Origin: UBA6663 sp044226485
Lineage (GTDB): Bacteria > Chloroflexota > Anaerolineae > Anaerolineales > UBA6663
DNA length: 64,000 bases
Assembly: GCA_044226485.1 (NCBI GenBank)
Contig: JBGAGY010000004.1
Span: 1-64,000 of the forward strand
Direction: 5' to 3'
Under the pieces are notes generated by a model. The model worked only from the letters and a program-made list of their open reading frames with translations, had not been told where the DNA came from and searched no databases. Below, in pieces: positions 1 to 8,637 of the stretch (position 1 is its first letter; each line of letters starts with the position of its first letter). Both the position numbers and the translations under genes were made by a program.

Positions 1-1
1 G

Positions 2-172
2 GCCGCGACCATCACGATGCCGACGACCCTGAAGTTCGCAGAAGTCCTGGTCGAGCGCGACGAAGAAGAGGGCGCGCCGGCCGGCGAGAACGGCGCGGCG
101 CCTACAAATGGCGCGGCGCCGGGCGAAAACGGAACTGCAGCGCCCGAGGCCAAGAAGGAAAGCACGGGATGA
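2..172 (+). CDS. C-terminal end of an upstream protein (partial)
   Basis: An open frame enters from the left edge (first whole codon at base 2) and stops at TGA 170-172, leaving 56 visible residues. The last 35 or so are rich in Asn, Gly, Ala, Pro and Glu, with two NGAAP repeats, and look like a disordered tail. I recognise no domain. The next gene on the same strand, a YukD/FHA protein, starts 91 bases later, so this could be another component of the same secretion or signalling operon. That is inference from position only. Confidence 0.55.
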   Translation, partial: AATITMPTTLKFAEVLVERDEEEGAPAGENGAAPTNGAAPGENGTAAPEAKKESTG

Positions 173-250
173 CCGCGGACCGTGGACAGCGGACCGCAGA
201 CCTCCTCTTGCACGAGATCTGCGGTCCGTGGCCCGCGGTCTGCCGTCGCT
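171..250. repeat. GC-rich hairpin repeat (CGGACCGC family)
   Basis: Two nested perfect inverted repeats are visible: GACCGCGG 171-178 pairs with CCGCGGTC 233-240, and GGACCGCAGA 191-200 pairs with TCTGCGGTCC 218-227. The same GACCGC/GCGGAC vocabulary recurs at 32551-32570, 42938-43084 and 44432-44555, so this is one copy of a dispersed family. It fills the gap before the 264 gene and overlaps the stop codon of the preceding one. Confidence 0.7.
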
Positions 251-263
251 CCAAGGGAGCCTG

Positions 264-896
264 ATGGACCGCTTCAACCTCACCCTGAATATCGCCGGCT
301 CTGCGATCGAGAAACGGCACCTGAATGTGCGCAGCAGCCTGCCGGTGGCCAGCCTGATCGCCACGATCCAGGACAAGTTCAACCTGGACGGCCGCTACGA
401 GCTGCGCCTCGACAGCGAGTCGCGCCCCGCCCTGCCGCTCGAGAAACAGCTGATGGAGGTCGGCGTGCGCGAGGGCGCGACGATCGTGTGCGTGCGCATC
501 GTCGAGGCCACCGGCACCGAGGAAGCGATCCGACGCGGGCACCGCGAGTCGTTCAGCAAGAACTTCAAGCGCGTCTACATGGTCGAGAACCGATCGCTGA
601 CCGAATTCGAACTGGGCTGGCAGCCCGCGATCCTGGGGCGGCGTGACGTGCGCAACCCGGCCAACAACAAGCTGCTGGCCGTCGACCTCGAGGACATGGA
701 AGAGCTCCCGACGGTGTCGCGCCATCATGCGGCGATCACCGAGAAGAGCGGCTCGTTCTTCATCGAAGACATCCAGGGGCGCAATCCCGTCTACCTCGAC
801 GGGCAACGCCTCAAGCAAGGCATCCAGTACCCGCTGGCCGCGGGCGCCACGGTCCAACTCGGCCGCGTGTCATTGACCTTCAGACTCGTCAGTTGA
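264..896 (+). CDS. YukD-like ubiquitin-fold + FHA domain protein
   Basis: This 210-residue protein starts at ATG 264 because AAGGGAG lies five bases upstream; longer upstream starts would read through a hairpin repeat. Residues 1-80 look like the YukD/EsaB/EccD-N ubiquitin-like fold of type VII secretion (SLPVASLIATIQDKF, then GVREGATIVC). Residues 105-210 form an FHA phosphothreonine-reading domain, with GRRD at 125-128, SRHHA at 152-156 and a PVYLDG loop after residue 173. There is no signal peptide or membrane segment, so it is cytoplasmic. YukD/EsaB proteins belong to WXG100 export systems; fusing one to FHA would tie it to Ser/Thr phosphorylation, which fits the kinases and phosphatase nearby. 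The FHA call is firm; the YukD call rests on length, position and pattern. Confidence 0.75.
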   Translation: MDRFNLTLNIAGSAIEKRHLNVRSSLPVASLIATIQDKFNLDGRYELRLDSESRPALPLEKQLMEVGVREGATIVCVRIVEATGTEEAIRRGHRESFSKNFKRVYMVENRSLTEFELGWQPAILGRRDVRNPANNKLLAVDLEDMEELPTVSRHHAAITEKSGSFFIEDIQGRNPVYLDGQRLKQGIQYPLAAGATVQLGRVSLTFRLVS

Positions 897-916
897 CCCG
901 GTCTCAAAAGCGAGCC

Positions 917-948
917 AAAAAGGCCGGGCCATGCCCGGCCCTTTTTTT
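917..948 (+). terminator. Intrinsic terminator of the YukD-FHA gene
   Basis: GGCCGGGC 922-929 and GCCCGGCC 933-940 form a perfect 8-bp stem with a three-base loop. It is followed by C and seven T (942-948) and preceded by an A-run, starting 21 bases after the stop codon of the 264-896 gene. Confidence 0.9.
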
Positions 949-1076
949 GCCTTCTGCCCGCGCTCTGCCGCAGACGACGCGCGGAACTCACCCCGCCACT
1001 CGGATCAAGTCACGGACGTCAGCAGCAAGGCGATCAGCGCGTCAATCCGTCAAAGTCGATCGACAAATGATCAACC

Positions 1077-1104
1077 TTGTCAGCCTTGACCTTCGCCCTA
1101 TGAT
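1077..1104 (+). promoter_or_regulatory. Possible sigma70-type promoter for the uracil-DNA glycosylase gene
   Basis: TTGTCA 1077-1082, a 16-base spacer and TATGAT 1099-1104 lie 43 bases upstream of ATG 1147. The surrounding 250-base gap shows no other gene. Confidence 0.4.
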
Positions 1105-1146
1105 GAAGGATTGACGTCCTAAGCCGCTCCATCGAAAGCGTCCGTC

Positions 1147-1767
1147 ATGCGGATCAATCGCTTCGTGCATTGCACGTCCTTCCCGTGCGAAGACGTGAAA
1201 CACGAGTGCTACGCCGTGCCGAGTCGGGCCTTCTCGCAGGCTGACATCGGCATCGTGTTGATCTCGGAGGTCGCCCCGCCCTCGGCGGCCGACGGCTATT
1301 ACGCGCGGCCGGCCGGCCTGTTTGCCGAGACGACGGTCCAGGCCTTTCGCGACGCCGGCGAAGACGTGCACACCCTCGACGACGTCATCAACCTGGGCGT
1401 TTACCTGACCACTGCCGTGAAGTGCGCCAAGACCCAGTACGGCCTCGCGACGGCGACGATCGACGCCTGTTCACATCTGCTCGAAAAAGAGCTGGCGCTC
1501 TTCCCGAATGCACGCGCCTATCTGCTCATGGGCGATGTGGCCATCCGGTCGCTGAACACCATTGCGCGCCGGCTCGGCGAGAAGCCGCCGATCCCGCGCG
1601 GATCGACGTACAAGATCCGGCGCGACGAGCATGTCTATCAGGGCAAACGCGTCTTTCCCTCTTACCTGCAGGCTGGACCCAGCTTTTACATCGAGCGCAG
1701 CAAACGCGCCATGATCGCCGAAGACATTTCCGCCGCGCTCGCGCTCGTGCGTGGCCATCGGCATTGA
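1147..1767 (+). CDS. Uracil-DNA glycosylase superfamily protein
   Basis: The 206-residue protein has the layout of UDG-superfamily members of the family 4/5 type. An early segment (DIGIVLISEVAPPSAADGY) matches the position of the catalytic-loop region. LTTAVKCAK near residue 96 corresponds to the family 'TNVVKC' strand, and LMGDVAIRSLN near 136 to the GxxA helix. FPSYLQAGPSF replaces the usual 'HPS' uracil-recognition loop. UDGs remove uracil from DNA in base-excision repair. The canonical iron-sulphur Cys pattern is not obvious and the HPS motif is degenerate, so activity is uncertain. It stands alone with its own probable promoter; no strong ribosome site precedes ATG 1147. Confidence 0.7.
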   Translation: MRINRFVHCTSFPCEDVKHECYAVPSRAFSQADIGIVLISEVAPPSAADGYYARPAGLFAETTVQAFRDAGEDVHTLDDVINLGVYLTTAVKCAKTQYGLATATIDACSHLLEKELALFPNARAYLLMGDVAIRSLNTIARRLGEKPPIPRGSTYKIRRDEHVYQGKRVFPSYLQAGPSFYIERSKRAMIAEDISAALALVRGHRH

Positions 1768-1813
1768 TGGCAATCGCTCCGCGGCCAGAACCGCGGATCT
1801 CAAGGAGGCAAGA

Positions 1814-2239
1814 ATGGCAGCACCCACCAGTTCGCTCGATCTCACGCTCGATCAAGCCCTGGCCGTCGTCGCAGCCGCCCGTCGCTGCGCAGAGAAACAG
1901 GGCACGCTGATGGACATCGCAGTGGTCGATGCCGGGGCGAACCTGAAGGCCTTCGTGCGCATGGACGAGGCCTTCCTCGGCAGCATCGACATCAGCATCA
2001 AGAAGGCCAAGACCGCGCGCTTCTTCAACATGCCCACCGGTGATCTAGGCAAACTCGCGCAGCCAGGCGCGCCGTTGTTCAACATCGAGTTCTCGAACGG
2101 CGGACTGATCACTTTCCCAGGCGGCGTGTTGCTCAAGAACAAGGCCGGCGCCATCGTGGGCGCGATCGGCGTCAGCGGCAGCAGCGTCGAGGATGACCAT
2201 GAAGTAGCTTCCGCCGGAGCTGAAGCCCTATTGGCTTGA
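1814..2239 (+). CDS. GlcG/HbpS family heme-binding-like protein
   Basis: A 141-residue GlcG/HbpS (formerly DUF336) protein. Diagnostic strings are LDQALAVVAAARRCAEKQG, IAVVDAGANLKAFVRMDEA, SIKKAKTARFFNMPTGDL and GAIGVSGSS near the C-terminus, all in the family order. The start at 1814 is set by AAGGAGG at 1802-1808. Family members are small cytoplasmic or secreted proteins found with glycolate, propanediol and heme-sensing loci, and some bind heme or cobalamin. No signal peptide is present here. It lies 46 bases after the glycosylase gene and could be cotranscribed with it. A long perfect hairpin separates it from the converging phosphatase gene. Confidence 0.85.
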   Translation: MAAPTSSLDLTLDQALAVVAAARRCAEKQGTLMDIAVVDAGANLKAFVRMDEAFLGSIDISIKKAKTARFFNMPTGDLGKLAQPGAPLFNIEFSNGGLITFPGGVLLKNKAGAIVGAIGVSGSSVEDDHEVASAGAEALLA

Positions 2240-2248
2240 ACTCTCTCT

Positions 2249-2301
2249 CCGAAGCAGAAGCGCACAACAGGCCCGGGGCATGTTGTGCGCTTCTGCTTCG
2301 G
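2249..2301. terminator. 21-bp perfect stem hairpin between converging genes
   Basis: Bases 2249-2269 and 2281-2301 are perfect reverse complements (21 bp) around an 11-base loop. It sits 9 bases after the GlcG gene and 23 bases after the stop of the opposite-strand PP2C gene, so it probably terminates both. There is no T-run on either strand. Confidence 0.75.
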
Positions 2302-2324
2302 ATCACTCAATACGAGAAAACCGC

Positions 2325-4445
2325 TCACCCGCCGGGCGTGTTGGATGGTTGCGGCGTGTTGGTTGGCGCCGGCGTATCAGTTGGCGCGGATGTATCGGTC
2401 GGCTGCGGGGTATTGGTGTCCGTCGGCGGAGCCGATGTATTGGTCGATGTCGGAGGCACAGGCGTGCGTGTGCTTGTCGGAGGCACAGGCGTGTCGGTCG
2501 GCGTTCGCGTCGGCGGCACAGGCGTATCGGACGGGACCGGCGTGCGCGTGGCCGTAGCGGGCTCGTTGGTTTGCGTGGCTGTCGGCACAGGTGTGTTGGT
2601 CGGGCGAGCAGTCGGCGGCCGCGGGCTGGCAGTGGCCGTGGCGGCCTGAACCGGCCCAGGCCCCGAGCTCACGCTGTTGGTCGTGCTCACCAGCGGCGAC
2701 GTCGACGTCGGGGCCTGGGTCTGCGTCGGCCGGACCGTACGGGTCGGCGTGGCGGTCGGCGCCGGCACGTTGCAGGCCTCGCGCGCCTTGGCGCCCGACG
2801 AGTAATCCTGCAAGAGGTCGTAATACTCCTTGTAGACTTCACTGGCCTGGATCACGCTTGGGCCCGTCACGGCCAGGCTCTGCGTATCGATGCGAACCCG
2901 TTGTCCCGCCGGCAACGTCGTGAAATCCGAGCCGTACTGCGTGCTGAAGTCGCACGTGCCGTCCAGGCACTCGATGGTGACCGAGGTCGGCTCGATGTAG
3001 GTGATCGCCATGCATCCGCTCGCCACCCGGGCCGCCGCCGCAGTGGTGCCGATGTCCAGATCCATCAACGGGTAAGGTCCGCTGCGCACGACGATCTGGC
3101 TCCCGTTGAGCACGCGCAAATCGGCGCCGTCGCTGGCTGCGCTGCGCAACTGGATCTGAGACCCGCCCATCGCGTAGATCTCGCCGTTCTGGTTCGCGCC
3201 TGTGTGATTGATCGCCAGGAAGCGTGTCTCGCCGTCCGGCGCTGCCAGGATCTTGCCATCGGAGGTTACGACCTTGACGAGCTCCGCGCGGCTGAACAGC
3301 TTGCCGAGTTCGCCGGGCGCAAGGGTCGGGATCGCTGTCGGTCGCGCCGTGGGCGTGGGCGGGATGTCGGTGGGCGTAGGCGTGTAGGCCGCCACCGTCA
3401 TGGTCTCCGCAGCGGCTACCTGCGTGACCTCGGCCAGGCGCGTGGCGGTGCCCGCGCTCTGCTGCCGGTTGACCACGAACAACCAGCCGAGGGCCACAGC
3501 CAGGACGAGCACGATGCCGATCAACGGCACCCCCACCCCGGCCGCGACGACGAGCATGCGCTTGCGCTGAGCGCCCTCGACCTTGCGCTGGGTGGCGGCG
3601 AAGTTCGCGGCGCGCGTGGGGTCCTCGGTCTGTAGGAGCGCCAGGCTGATGTTGTCGACGGCGTCACCCACCGGGATACGGCCGAGGGCCTTGCCCATGA
3701 TGGCGCGCGCCGCGGCCTGACCTTCGTAGGTGCCGAGGAGGTTGACGATCTCGTCGTCGGTCACCAGGCGCTGGCCGGTCGATGGCGCCGACTTGATCAG
3801 GCCGTCGGAGCAGACGATGACCGAGTCGCCGGTGTGCAGCGCGAAACCCTGACGGCCAATCCGGTTCGCCTCGCCGTAGTCGACCGTCGTCAGGTACATG
3901 CCCTGGTCGACCTGGAGGTTCTCCTTGGTCCCGAGCACGCGCATGACTTTGTTAGCGTCGGGATTGCTGGCCGCGGCTTCGGGGCTGAGCTTGCCGAGCC
4001 ACACCATGACGTTCTCGAAGGTGTGGTCGCGCGTGATCTGCCTGAGCTGTCCCTCACGCGCCAGATAGATCCGGCTGTCACCGACGTTGGCAACGTAGAG
4101 GGTCTCGCCGTTGACGATCACGGCCAACGCGAGCGTGCAGGCCATCTGCTCGCCCTCGTCGAGGCGCCGCGACTCGGCCAGCACCGAGTTGTTGGCGGCA
4201 CGCACTGAGGCCGTCAGCAGCTTCGGGACGTCAGTCTCGTCGCTCAGTTTGAGCGAGTCGAGCAGGGCATCGATCGCCAGCTGGGCCGCTCGTTCGCCGC
4301 GCTCGGCCCCGCCGACGCCGTCGCACACGATCGCCACGGACAGCTCGAGGCCGCCACGCGTCGCGAAGCGGGCCTCGGCGCACCGGTCCTCGTTGTACCG
4401 GCGCCCGCCAACGTTCGTGTCACTGCCGAGCGCGATCGTGCCCAT
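2325..4445 (-). CDS. Membrane PP2C-type Ser/Thr phosphatase with FecR-like outer domain
   Basis: A 706-residue protein. Residues 1-275 are a complete PPM/PP2C phosphatase: RRYNED at 15-20, CDGVGG at 41-46, VGDSR at 121-125, CSDGL at 212-216 and DNIS at 264-267, so all metal-binding Asp positions are present. One membrane segment lies at about 297-325. The outer part (about 376-560) is beta-rich and FecR-like (SVTIECLDG, LPAGQRVRID), and residues 570-706 are a Thr/Pro-rich stalk. It would remove phosphate from Ser/Thr kinase targets, probably those phosphorylated by the kinases downstream. It follows the VWA-FHA gene by 30 bases on the same strand, suggesting one operon. An attached outer sensor domain is unusual, since most bacterial PP2C partners of such kinases are soluble or carry a short anchor. 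Confidence 0.9.
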   Translation of the reverse strand: MGTIALGSDTNVGGRRYNEDRCAEARFATRGGLELSVAIVCDGVGGAERGERAAQLAIDALLDSLKLSDETDVPKLLTASVRAANNSVLAESRRLDEGEQMACTLALAVIVNGETLYVANVGDSRIYLAREGQLRQITRDHTFENVMVWLGKLSPEAAASNPDANKVMRVLGTKENLQVDQGMYLTTVDYGEANRIGRQGFALHTGDSVIVCSDGLIKSAPSTGQRLVTDDEIVNLLGTYEGQAAARAIMGKALGRIPVGDAVDNISLALLQTEDPTRAANFAATQRKVEGAQRKRMLVVAAGVGVPLIGIVLVLAVALGWLFVVNRQQSAGTATRLAEVTQVAAAETMTVAAYTPTPTDIPPTPTARPTAIPTLAPGELGKLFSRAELVKVVTSDGKILAAPDGETRFLAINHTGANQNGEIYAMGGSQIQLRSAASDGADLRVLNGSQIVVRSGPYPLMDLDIGTTAAAARVASGCMAITYIEPTSVTIECLDGTCDFSTQYGSDFTTLPAGQRVRIDTQSLAVTGPSVIQASEVYKEYYDLLQDYSSGAKAREACNVPAPTATPTRTVRPTQTQAPTSTSPLVSTTNSVSSGPGPVQAATATASPRPPTARPTNTPVPTATQTNEPATATRTPVPSDTPVPPTRTPTDTPVPPTSTRTPVPPTSTNTSAPPTDTNTPQPTDTSAPTDTPAPTNTPQPSNTPGG

Positions 4446-4475
4446 GGTTGAACTGTCGAGCGATCAGGTGCCCGT

Positions 4476-6497
4476 TTACTCCGTGAACTTATCGAACTTG
4501 TCGTCGTCCGGCGAATCCATGATCATGGTGCGATCGTCGGCGCTGCCCTGATGCTTGGCCGCGCGATTCTTGGCGGACGCCAGGTCGAAGCGCAGCTTGA
4601 CGCCGCGCCGGGCCAGGTCGCCCAACACGATCTCGTCGCCGCCCTGCAGGATCACAGGGTCGTTCGGCCGGATCTGGCGGCCGTTGAGGCGCGTGCCGCT
4701 GCTCGAGCCGTTGTCGGTCAGTTTGAAGGAATCGCCGTCCTTCTGCAGGGTGGCGTGTGTGCGGCTGACCGAGCTCTCCTCCTCGGCGTAGAAAGTGATA
4801 TCACAACGCGCCGGATTGCGGCCGATGATGCTCGTCGGCTTGATCACGCGAATGGCTTCGCCGACAAGGCCCTTTGGCCCTTCGATCACCGTCAACGTCG
4901 CCAGCACCTTGTCTTGATAGGCGATGCCGCCGATAAGCGTGGCCTGCATCTCGGACGAGGCCGCGCTGGGCCGCGATCCGCCCGACGAGGCCGGGGCAGT
5001 CGAGCGCGGCCGGAAGATCGTGTAGCCGGTCAGACCGAACACAGCGATCGCCAGGAAGATGATCGCGCAGGCGACGAGCCCACCCAGAACCCAGACCTGG
5101 GTCGGCGTGCTCGGCACTTCAGTCGGCACCGGGGTCGGCAGTTCCTTGACGTCGACGATCACGGTGTTGGTCGAAGACGACTCGAAACCGAGCACGTCGA
5201 CGACTCGCACTTCGAGGTTGAGTTGGTTCGTCCCGGCGGTGGTGATGTCGCTCAGATCGGCCTTGAGCCGGATCTCGGTCGTGCCGGCGGCGACCTGGAT
5301 CGCGCCCTGAGGCTCGCCATTCACGACGAGCTCGGCGCTGACAAGATCGCGCGGCTTCTGGTCAGGGAAGGCCACCGACGCGATCACGTCGACGCTGTTG
5401 CGGTCGAAGCCGCCATTCGCCAATGGGTTGCGCGTGATGGTCGAGCCGGCCAGCGGTGCCTTGACCTCGACGGCAGGCGCGTCAAGCTTGATCTCGTAAG
5501 CACCCGGCTCCACGCCCGGCACCGGATTGGCCGAGTTGATCGTGATCGTGCGCGAGGGCTCTTTGCCAGTGCCGCTGCTGTACTCGACCGTGTAGAACAG
5601 CCGCTGCGAGATGATGTCTTGATAGATGTTGCGGATGTTGGTGACGACGTCGTTGTTGTTGGACTGCGTGTGCATCCCGCCGCTCGTCACGGCCAGGGTC
5701 TGCAGCGGCGCCGTCACGCTGGCGTTCGTGCTCTTGTCGGTCTGCAGGGCGTAGATCAGGATGTTTGACGCCATCGCATCCTGAGCCAGACGCGTCGCGG
5801 CCGTCACCGCCGTCTGGCTCTGCGGATCCTCGATGTAGCGGCTGATGACGATCAAAGACGCTGTCTGGCTGCCGGGGGGCGTGATCAACGCCTTGAGCTG
5901 TTGCAGAGTCGCGTCGACGCCCTCGAGGCCTTTCGTGTTGCCGGTGCTGCGTCGCGAGAAGACGTTGGAGCTGTTGACGAAGTTGATGAACTTCTGCCCG
6001 TCGCCGTCGGGGCCGTAGACGGTGACGGTCGAGTTGCTCGCGTTGGTGTTGCTTTGAGTGGCCAGCAGGATCTGATCGCCCGGCTGGAAGAACCCGCCGT
6101 TGACGAGGTCGCTGACCGATTGCAGCAGGCTGGCGTTCTGGTTGCCGAAGACGTTGTAATTGTGCAGCCGGCCCTGATCGACCAGGAAGGCAAAGATCAC
6201 GTGGCCCGTGTTTTGAGCGGCCACCGTCACGCCGGTCTGCTGGACGCCGTTCTCGTAGACGGCGATATCTTTGTCTGTCAGCCCGGTGGCCACGCGATTG
6301 CTCTGCCCGTCGACCACGCGCAGCTGAAACGTCACGCGCGGGAACTTACTGGAATCGACACCAGAGATATAGAAGACGCGGCCGCCCTGGGCCGCCACCG
6401 GCTGAGTGGCCAGCGGACCTGCGCCGCGCAGCCCAACCGCCCACGTCATCGCCACCAGCACCAGCAAGCCGATCCGTAGTCGTTTCATTGCCGTCAC
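4476..6497 (-). CDS. Exported VWA domain - TM - cytoplasmic FHA protein
   Basis: A 673-residue protein. GTG 6497 is preferred because GGGGAG lies four bases upstream; an ATG nine bases further in is the alternative. Residues 1-37 are a signal peptide ending near PVAAQ. A von Willebrand A-like fold follows (about 40-330), in which the MIDAS Asp-x-Ser-x-Ser is degenerate (LVDQGRLHN). After a beta-sandwich-like region comes a stalk, a membrane segment (about 468-495) and an FHA domain (about 545-640: IIGRNPARCD, SVSRTHATL, SSSGTRLNG). The FHA side faces the cytoplasm, where it can bind phosphothreonine, while the VWA side faces the envelope. Its neighbours, a PP2C phosphatase and a WXG100 protein, suggest a phospho-regulated scaffold of the export system. 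Confidence 0.85.
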   Translation of the reverse strand: MTAMKRLRIGLLVLVAMTWAVGLRGAGPLATQPVAAQGGRVFYISGVDSSKFPRVTFQLRVVDGQSNRVATGLTDKDIAVYENGVQQTGVTVAAQNTGHVIFAFLVDQGRLHNYNVFGNQNASLLQSVSDLVNGGFFQPGDQILLATQSNTNASNSTVTVYGPDGDGQKFINFVNSSNVFSRRSTGNTKGLEGVDATLQQLKALITPPGSQTASLIVISRYIEDPQSQTAVTAATRLAQDAMASNILIYALQTDKSTNASVTAPLQTLAVTSGGMHTQSNNNDVVTNIRNIYQDIISQRLFYTVEYSSGTGKEPSRTITINSANPVPGVEPGAYEIKLDAPAVEVKAPLAGSTITRNPLANGGFDRNSVDVIASVAFPDQKPRDLVSAELVVNGEPQGAIQVAAGTTEIRLKADLSDITTAGTNQLNLEVRVVDVLGFESSSTNTVIVDVKELPTPVPTEVPSTPTQVWVLGGLVACAIIFLAIAVFGLTGYTIFRPRSTAPASSGGSRPSAASSEMQATLIGGIAYQDKVLATLTVIEGPKGLVGEAIRVIKPTSIIGRNPARCDITFYAEEESSVSRTHATLQKDGDSFKLTDNGSSSGTRLNGRQIRPNDPVILQGGDEIVLGDLARRGVKLRFDLASAKNRAAKHQGSADDRTMIMDSPDDDKFDKFTE

Positions 6498-6547
6498 ACA
6501 TCTCCCCTGCAGACCGCCTACATTCGCCTTGTGACTTTAACGGCAAG

Positions 6548-6572
6548 AACCGGGGCCATTCAGTCCCCGGTT
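6548..6572 (-). terminator. Hairpin between the WXG100 and VWA-FHA genes
   Basis: AACCGGGG 6548-6555 pairs with CCCCGGTT 6565-6572 around a nine-base loop. It lies between the stop of the WXG100 gene (6613) and the start of the VWA gene (6497). There is no U-run on the minus strand (CTTGCC follows), so it may attenuate or stabilise rather than terminate. Confidence 0.5.
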
Positions 6573-6612
6573 TCGTTTCTGCCGTGCGCCAAATCAGTCA
6601 ACCAGCCGGAGA

Positions 6613-8583
6613 TCAACGGGCCCCGCTGCTTAGTTCGGACGACCAGTAGCCCAGGCCGCTCTGCCCGGCGCCGCCGAGGTAGGCTTCCCCAGGACCAGAG
6701 TGATGGTAGTCGGCCAGGTAATCGGCCGCGTCCGAGAATACCTCATTATATGCGGACGCGGTTTCAGGACCAGGCACAGTGCCGCCATCGGTCATGCCGC
6801 CGGTGGGGTTCAGCAGAGCGCCGAACACCGGATCGATGCCGAAGACGTCGCCCACCACCTTGCCAAAACGCAGCTGGTTGGTCGAGCCGATGTACTCGGA
6901 GTTGAAGACCTCGGCCAGGGAGGGCGGCGGGGGCTCGCCGTTGGCGGCCGCCGTGGCCGTCGCCTCAGCCTGGATCTGCATGAACTTGTCGTAGCCGGCC
7001 TTGATGTCGCCGACCGGCACCCCACGAATCGCCGCGATCTTGGCGAGGACCGAGTCGAGCGCCGCGCCCTTCGGATTGCGCGCCAGTTCGATCAGGGCTG
7101 AGCGCAACTCAGGGTTGTTGGCGCCGGCCAGGTTGATGCCGCGGAACGCGTGCATGTAGGCCTGCGAGAAGACCTTGCCAGGCGGCGTCGCGATTAGCGA
7201 CGAATAGCTGGCCGGCGATGAGCCGCCACCGAACGAACCGCCGCCACCACCACCGCCAAAACCACCGCCGCCGCCGAAGCCGCTGTCGCCGCCACCCCCA
7301 CCGCCGCCACCGCCACCCGAGCTGGTCGGCGGCTCAAAGAGCGATTCGTCGAACGGCGCCGGCGCAAGCGGGGCTTCACCACCGCCACCGCCCCCACCGC
7401 CGCCCGAGGAGCCTCCGCCGCCACTGCCCGTGCCTGTGCCGGGGCCGTACTCGCCTTCATCGACAAGGCGCTGGACCTCATCGAAGATGTTGCGGCCGCT
7501 ACCAGAGCCCATCGAGCCGGTCGAGCTGTAGTCACCGCCAGAGGAGTCGCCGCCCGAGGAGTCGCCGGAATAGTCACCGCCTGAGCTGTCGCCACCCAGG
7601 CCGTCGGCGTTCATGGAAGCGCTTGTGCCGCCGGTGAGGATGTCGCCGCCGAGGTCGTCGACCTGGTCCGCGACATCGGAGTCGGAGGGAAGATCCGATC
7701 CGTCGCCGCCATCCGCGCTCGAGTCGCCGCTGCCATCACCGCTGGCGTCGCCGCCAGAGCCATCGCCGTCAGAACCATCGGTGCCGCCCGCGCCATTGCC
7801 ATCGATACCGAGCAAGTCCTTGTTCACGGTGTCGGCCAACTGCTGAGCCAGCTCGTCCATCGTGGTGGGCTCGCCGCTCACGCTGCCTGAGCCGCCGCCT
7901 TCAGAGCCGCTGCCATCGCCGCCGGCCCCGTCGCCTTCGCCATCAGATCCGCTGTCGTTCGACGAATCGCCAGCGTCGCCGGCCGAGCCGCTGGCCCCGC
8001 CGGCCGCCCCACCTGCCGCTCCGCTGCCGGCCTCACCGCTCGCGCCGCTGTCGCCACCCGCTGAGCCGCTCGCCCCGCCGCCACCGGCCTCGCCGCTTGC
8101 GCCACTATCGCCGCCAGCCGAGCCGCCGCCGGCTGATCCGCCCGAACCGGCGCCGCCAGCAGCGCCGCCTGCGGCACCACCGCCGGCCGAACCGTCAGAC
8201 GCTCCGCCAGCCGCGCCCCCCGCTCCTCCACCGGCCGCTCCAGCGCCCGCCGCGCCGCCCGAGCCCTGCCCCTCGGCATCCGAGCCATCCAGCTTGTCCG
8301 CCGCTTCACCCTCGGCGCCTCGCATGACCTGGCCGATGCGCCCGGTCGTGCGCGAGGCCTTTTCGAGCGCCTTTTCAAGGCGTTTGAGGGCCGGGAGCAC
8401 CGAGCTGTTCATTTCGGAATAGAAGGCTTTGGCCGATTTGCCGATCCAGTCGCCGCCTTCGAGCACGTCCATGGCGCGCTGCAGCGACGTGATCGTCTTC
8501 TGAACGGCGGCGCGTTCGCTCTCGAATTGCCGGGTGATCTGGCTCAGTTCGTCGTGATTGGTTCGGACTCGCGGGTGCGGCAT
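6613..8583 (-). CDS. Large WXG100-family protein with Gly/Ser linker and shared C-terminal domain
   Basis: A 656-residue protein. Residues 1-95 are a WXG100 helical hairpin, with the W-x-G turn at W46-I47-G48 (GGDWIGKSAKAFYSEM) between two heptad-like helices. Residues 100-470 are a very low-complexity Gly/Ser/Ala/Asp linker. Residues about 475-656 form a globular domain shared with the protein at 24233-25474 (NQLRFGKVVGDVFGIDP, FGALLNPTGG). In this copy the His of the FHDAAGY motif seen in the paralogue is Ser (VFSDAADY). AGGAGCC precedes ATG 8583. WXG100 proteins are substrates of type VII secretion; long ones with C-terminal domains are often effectors. The domain loss suggests an inactive or structural copy. 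Cotranscription with the downstream VWA and PP2C genes is likely. Confidence 0.8.
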   Translation of the reverse strand: MPHPRVRTNHDELSQITRQFESERAAVQKTITSLQRAMDVLEGGDWIGKSAKAFYSEMNSSVLPALKRLEKALEKASRTTGRIGQVMRGAEGEAADKLDGSDAEGQGSGGAAGAGAAGGGAGGAAGGASDGSAGGGAAGGAAGGAGSGGSAGGGSAGGDSGASGEAGGGGASGSAGGDSGASGEAGSGAAGGAAGGASGSAGDAGDSSNDSGSDGEGDGAGGDGSGSEGGGSGSVSGEPTTMDELAQQLADTVNKDLLGIDGNGAGGTDGSDGDGSGGDASGDGSGDSSADGGDGSDLPSDSDVADQVDDLGGDILTGGTSASMNADGLGGDSSGGDYSGDSSGGDSSGGDYSSTGSMGSGSGRNIFDEVQRLVDEGEYGPGTGTGSGGGGSSGGGGGGGGGEAPLAPAPFDESLFEPPTSSGGGGGGGGGGDSGFGGGGGFGGGGGGGSFGGGSSPASYSSLIATPPGKVFSQAYMHAFRGINLAGANNPELRSALIELARNPKGAALDSVLAKIAAIRGVPVGDIKAGYDKFMQIQAEATATAAANGEPPPPSLAEVFNSEYIGSTNQLRFGKVVGDVFGIDPVFGALLNPTGGMTDGGTVPGPETASAYNEVFSDAADYLADYHHSGPGEAYLGGAGQSGLGYWSSELSSGAR

Positions 8584-8637
8584 GGCCGGCTCCTGAAAAG
8601 AGTCTGGGTCTGGCTCTGCTCACGATACCCAATTGCC

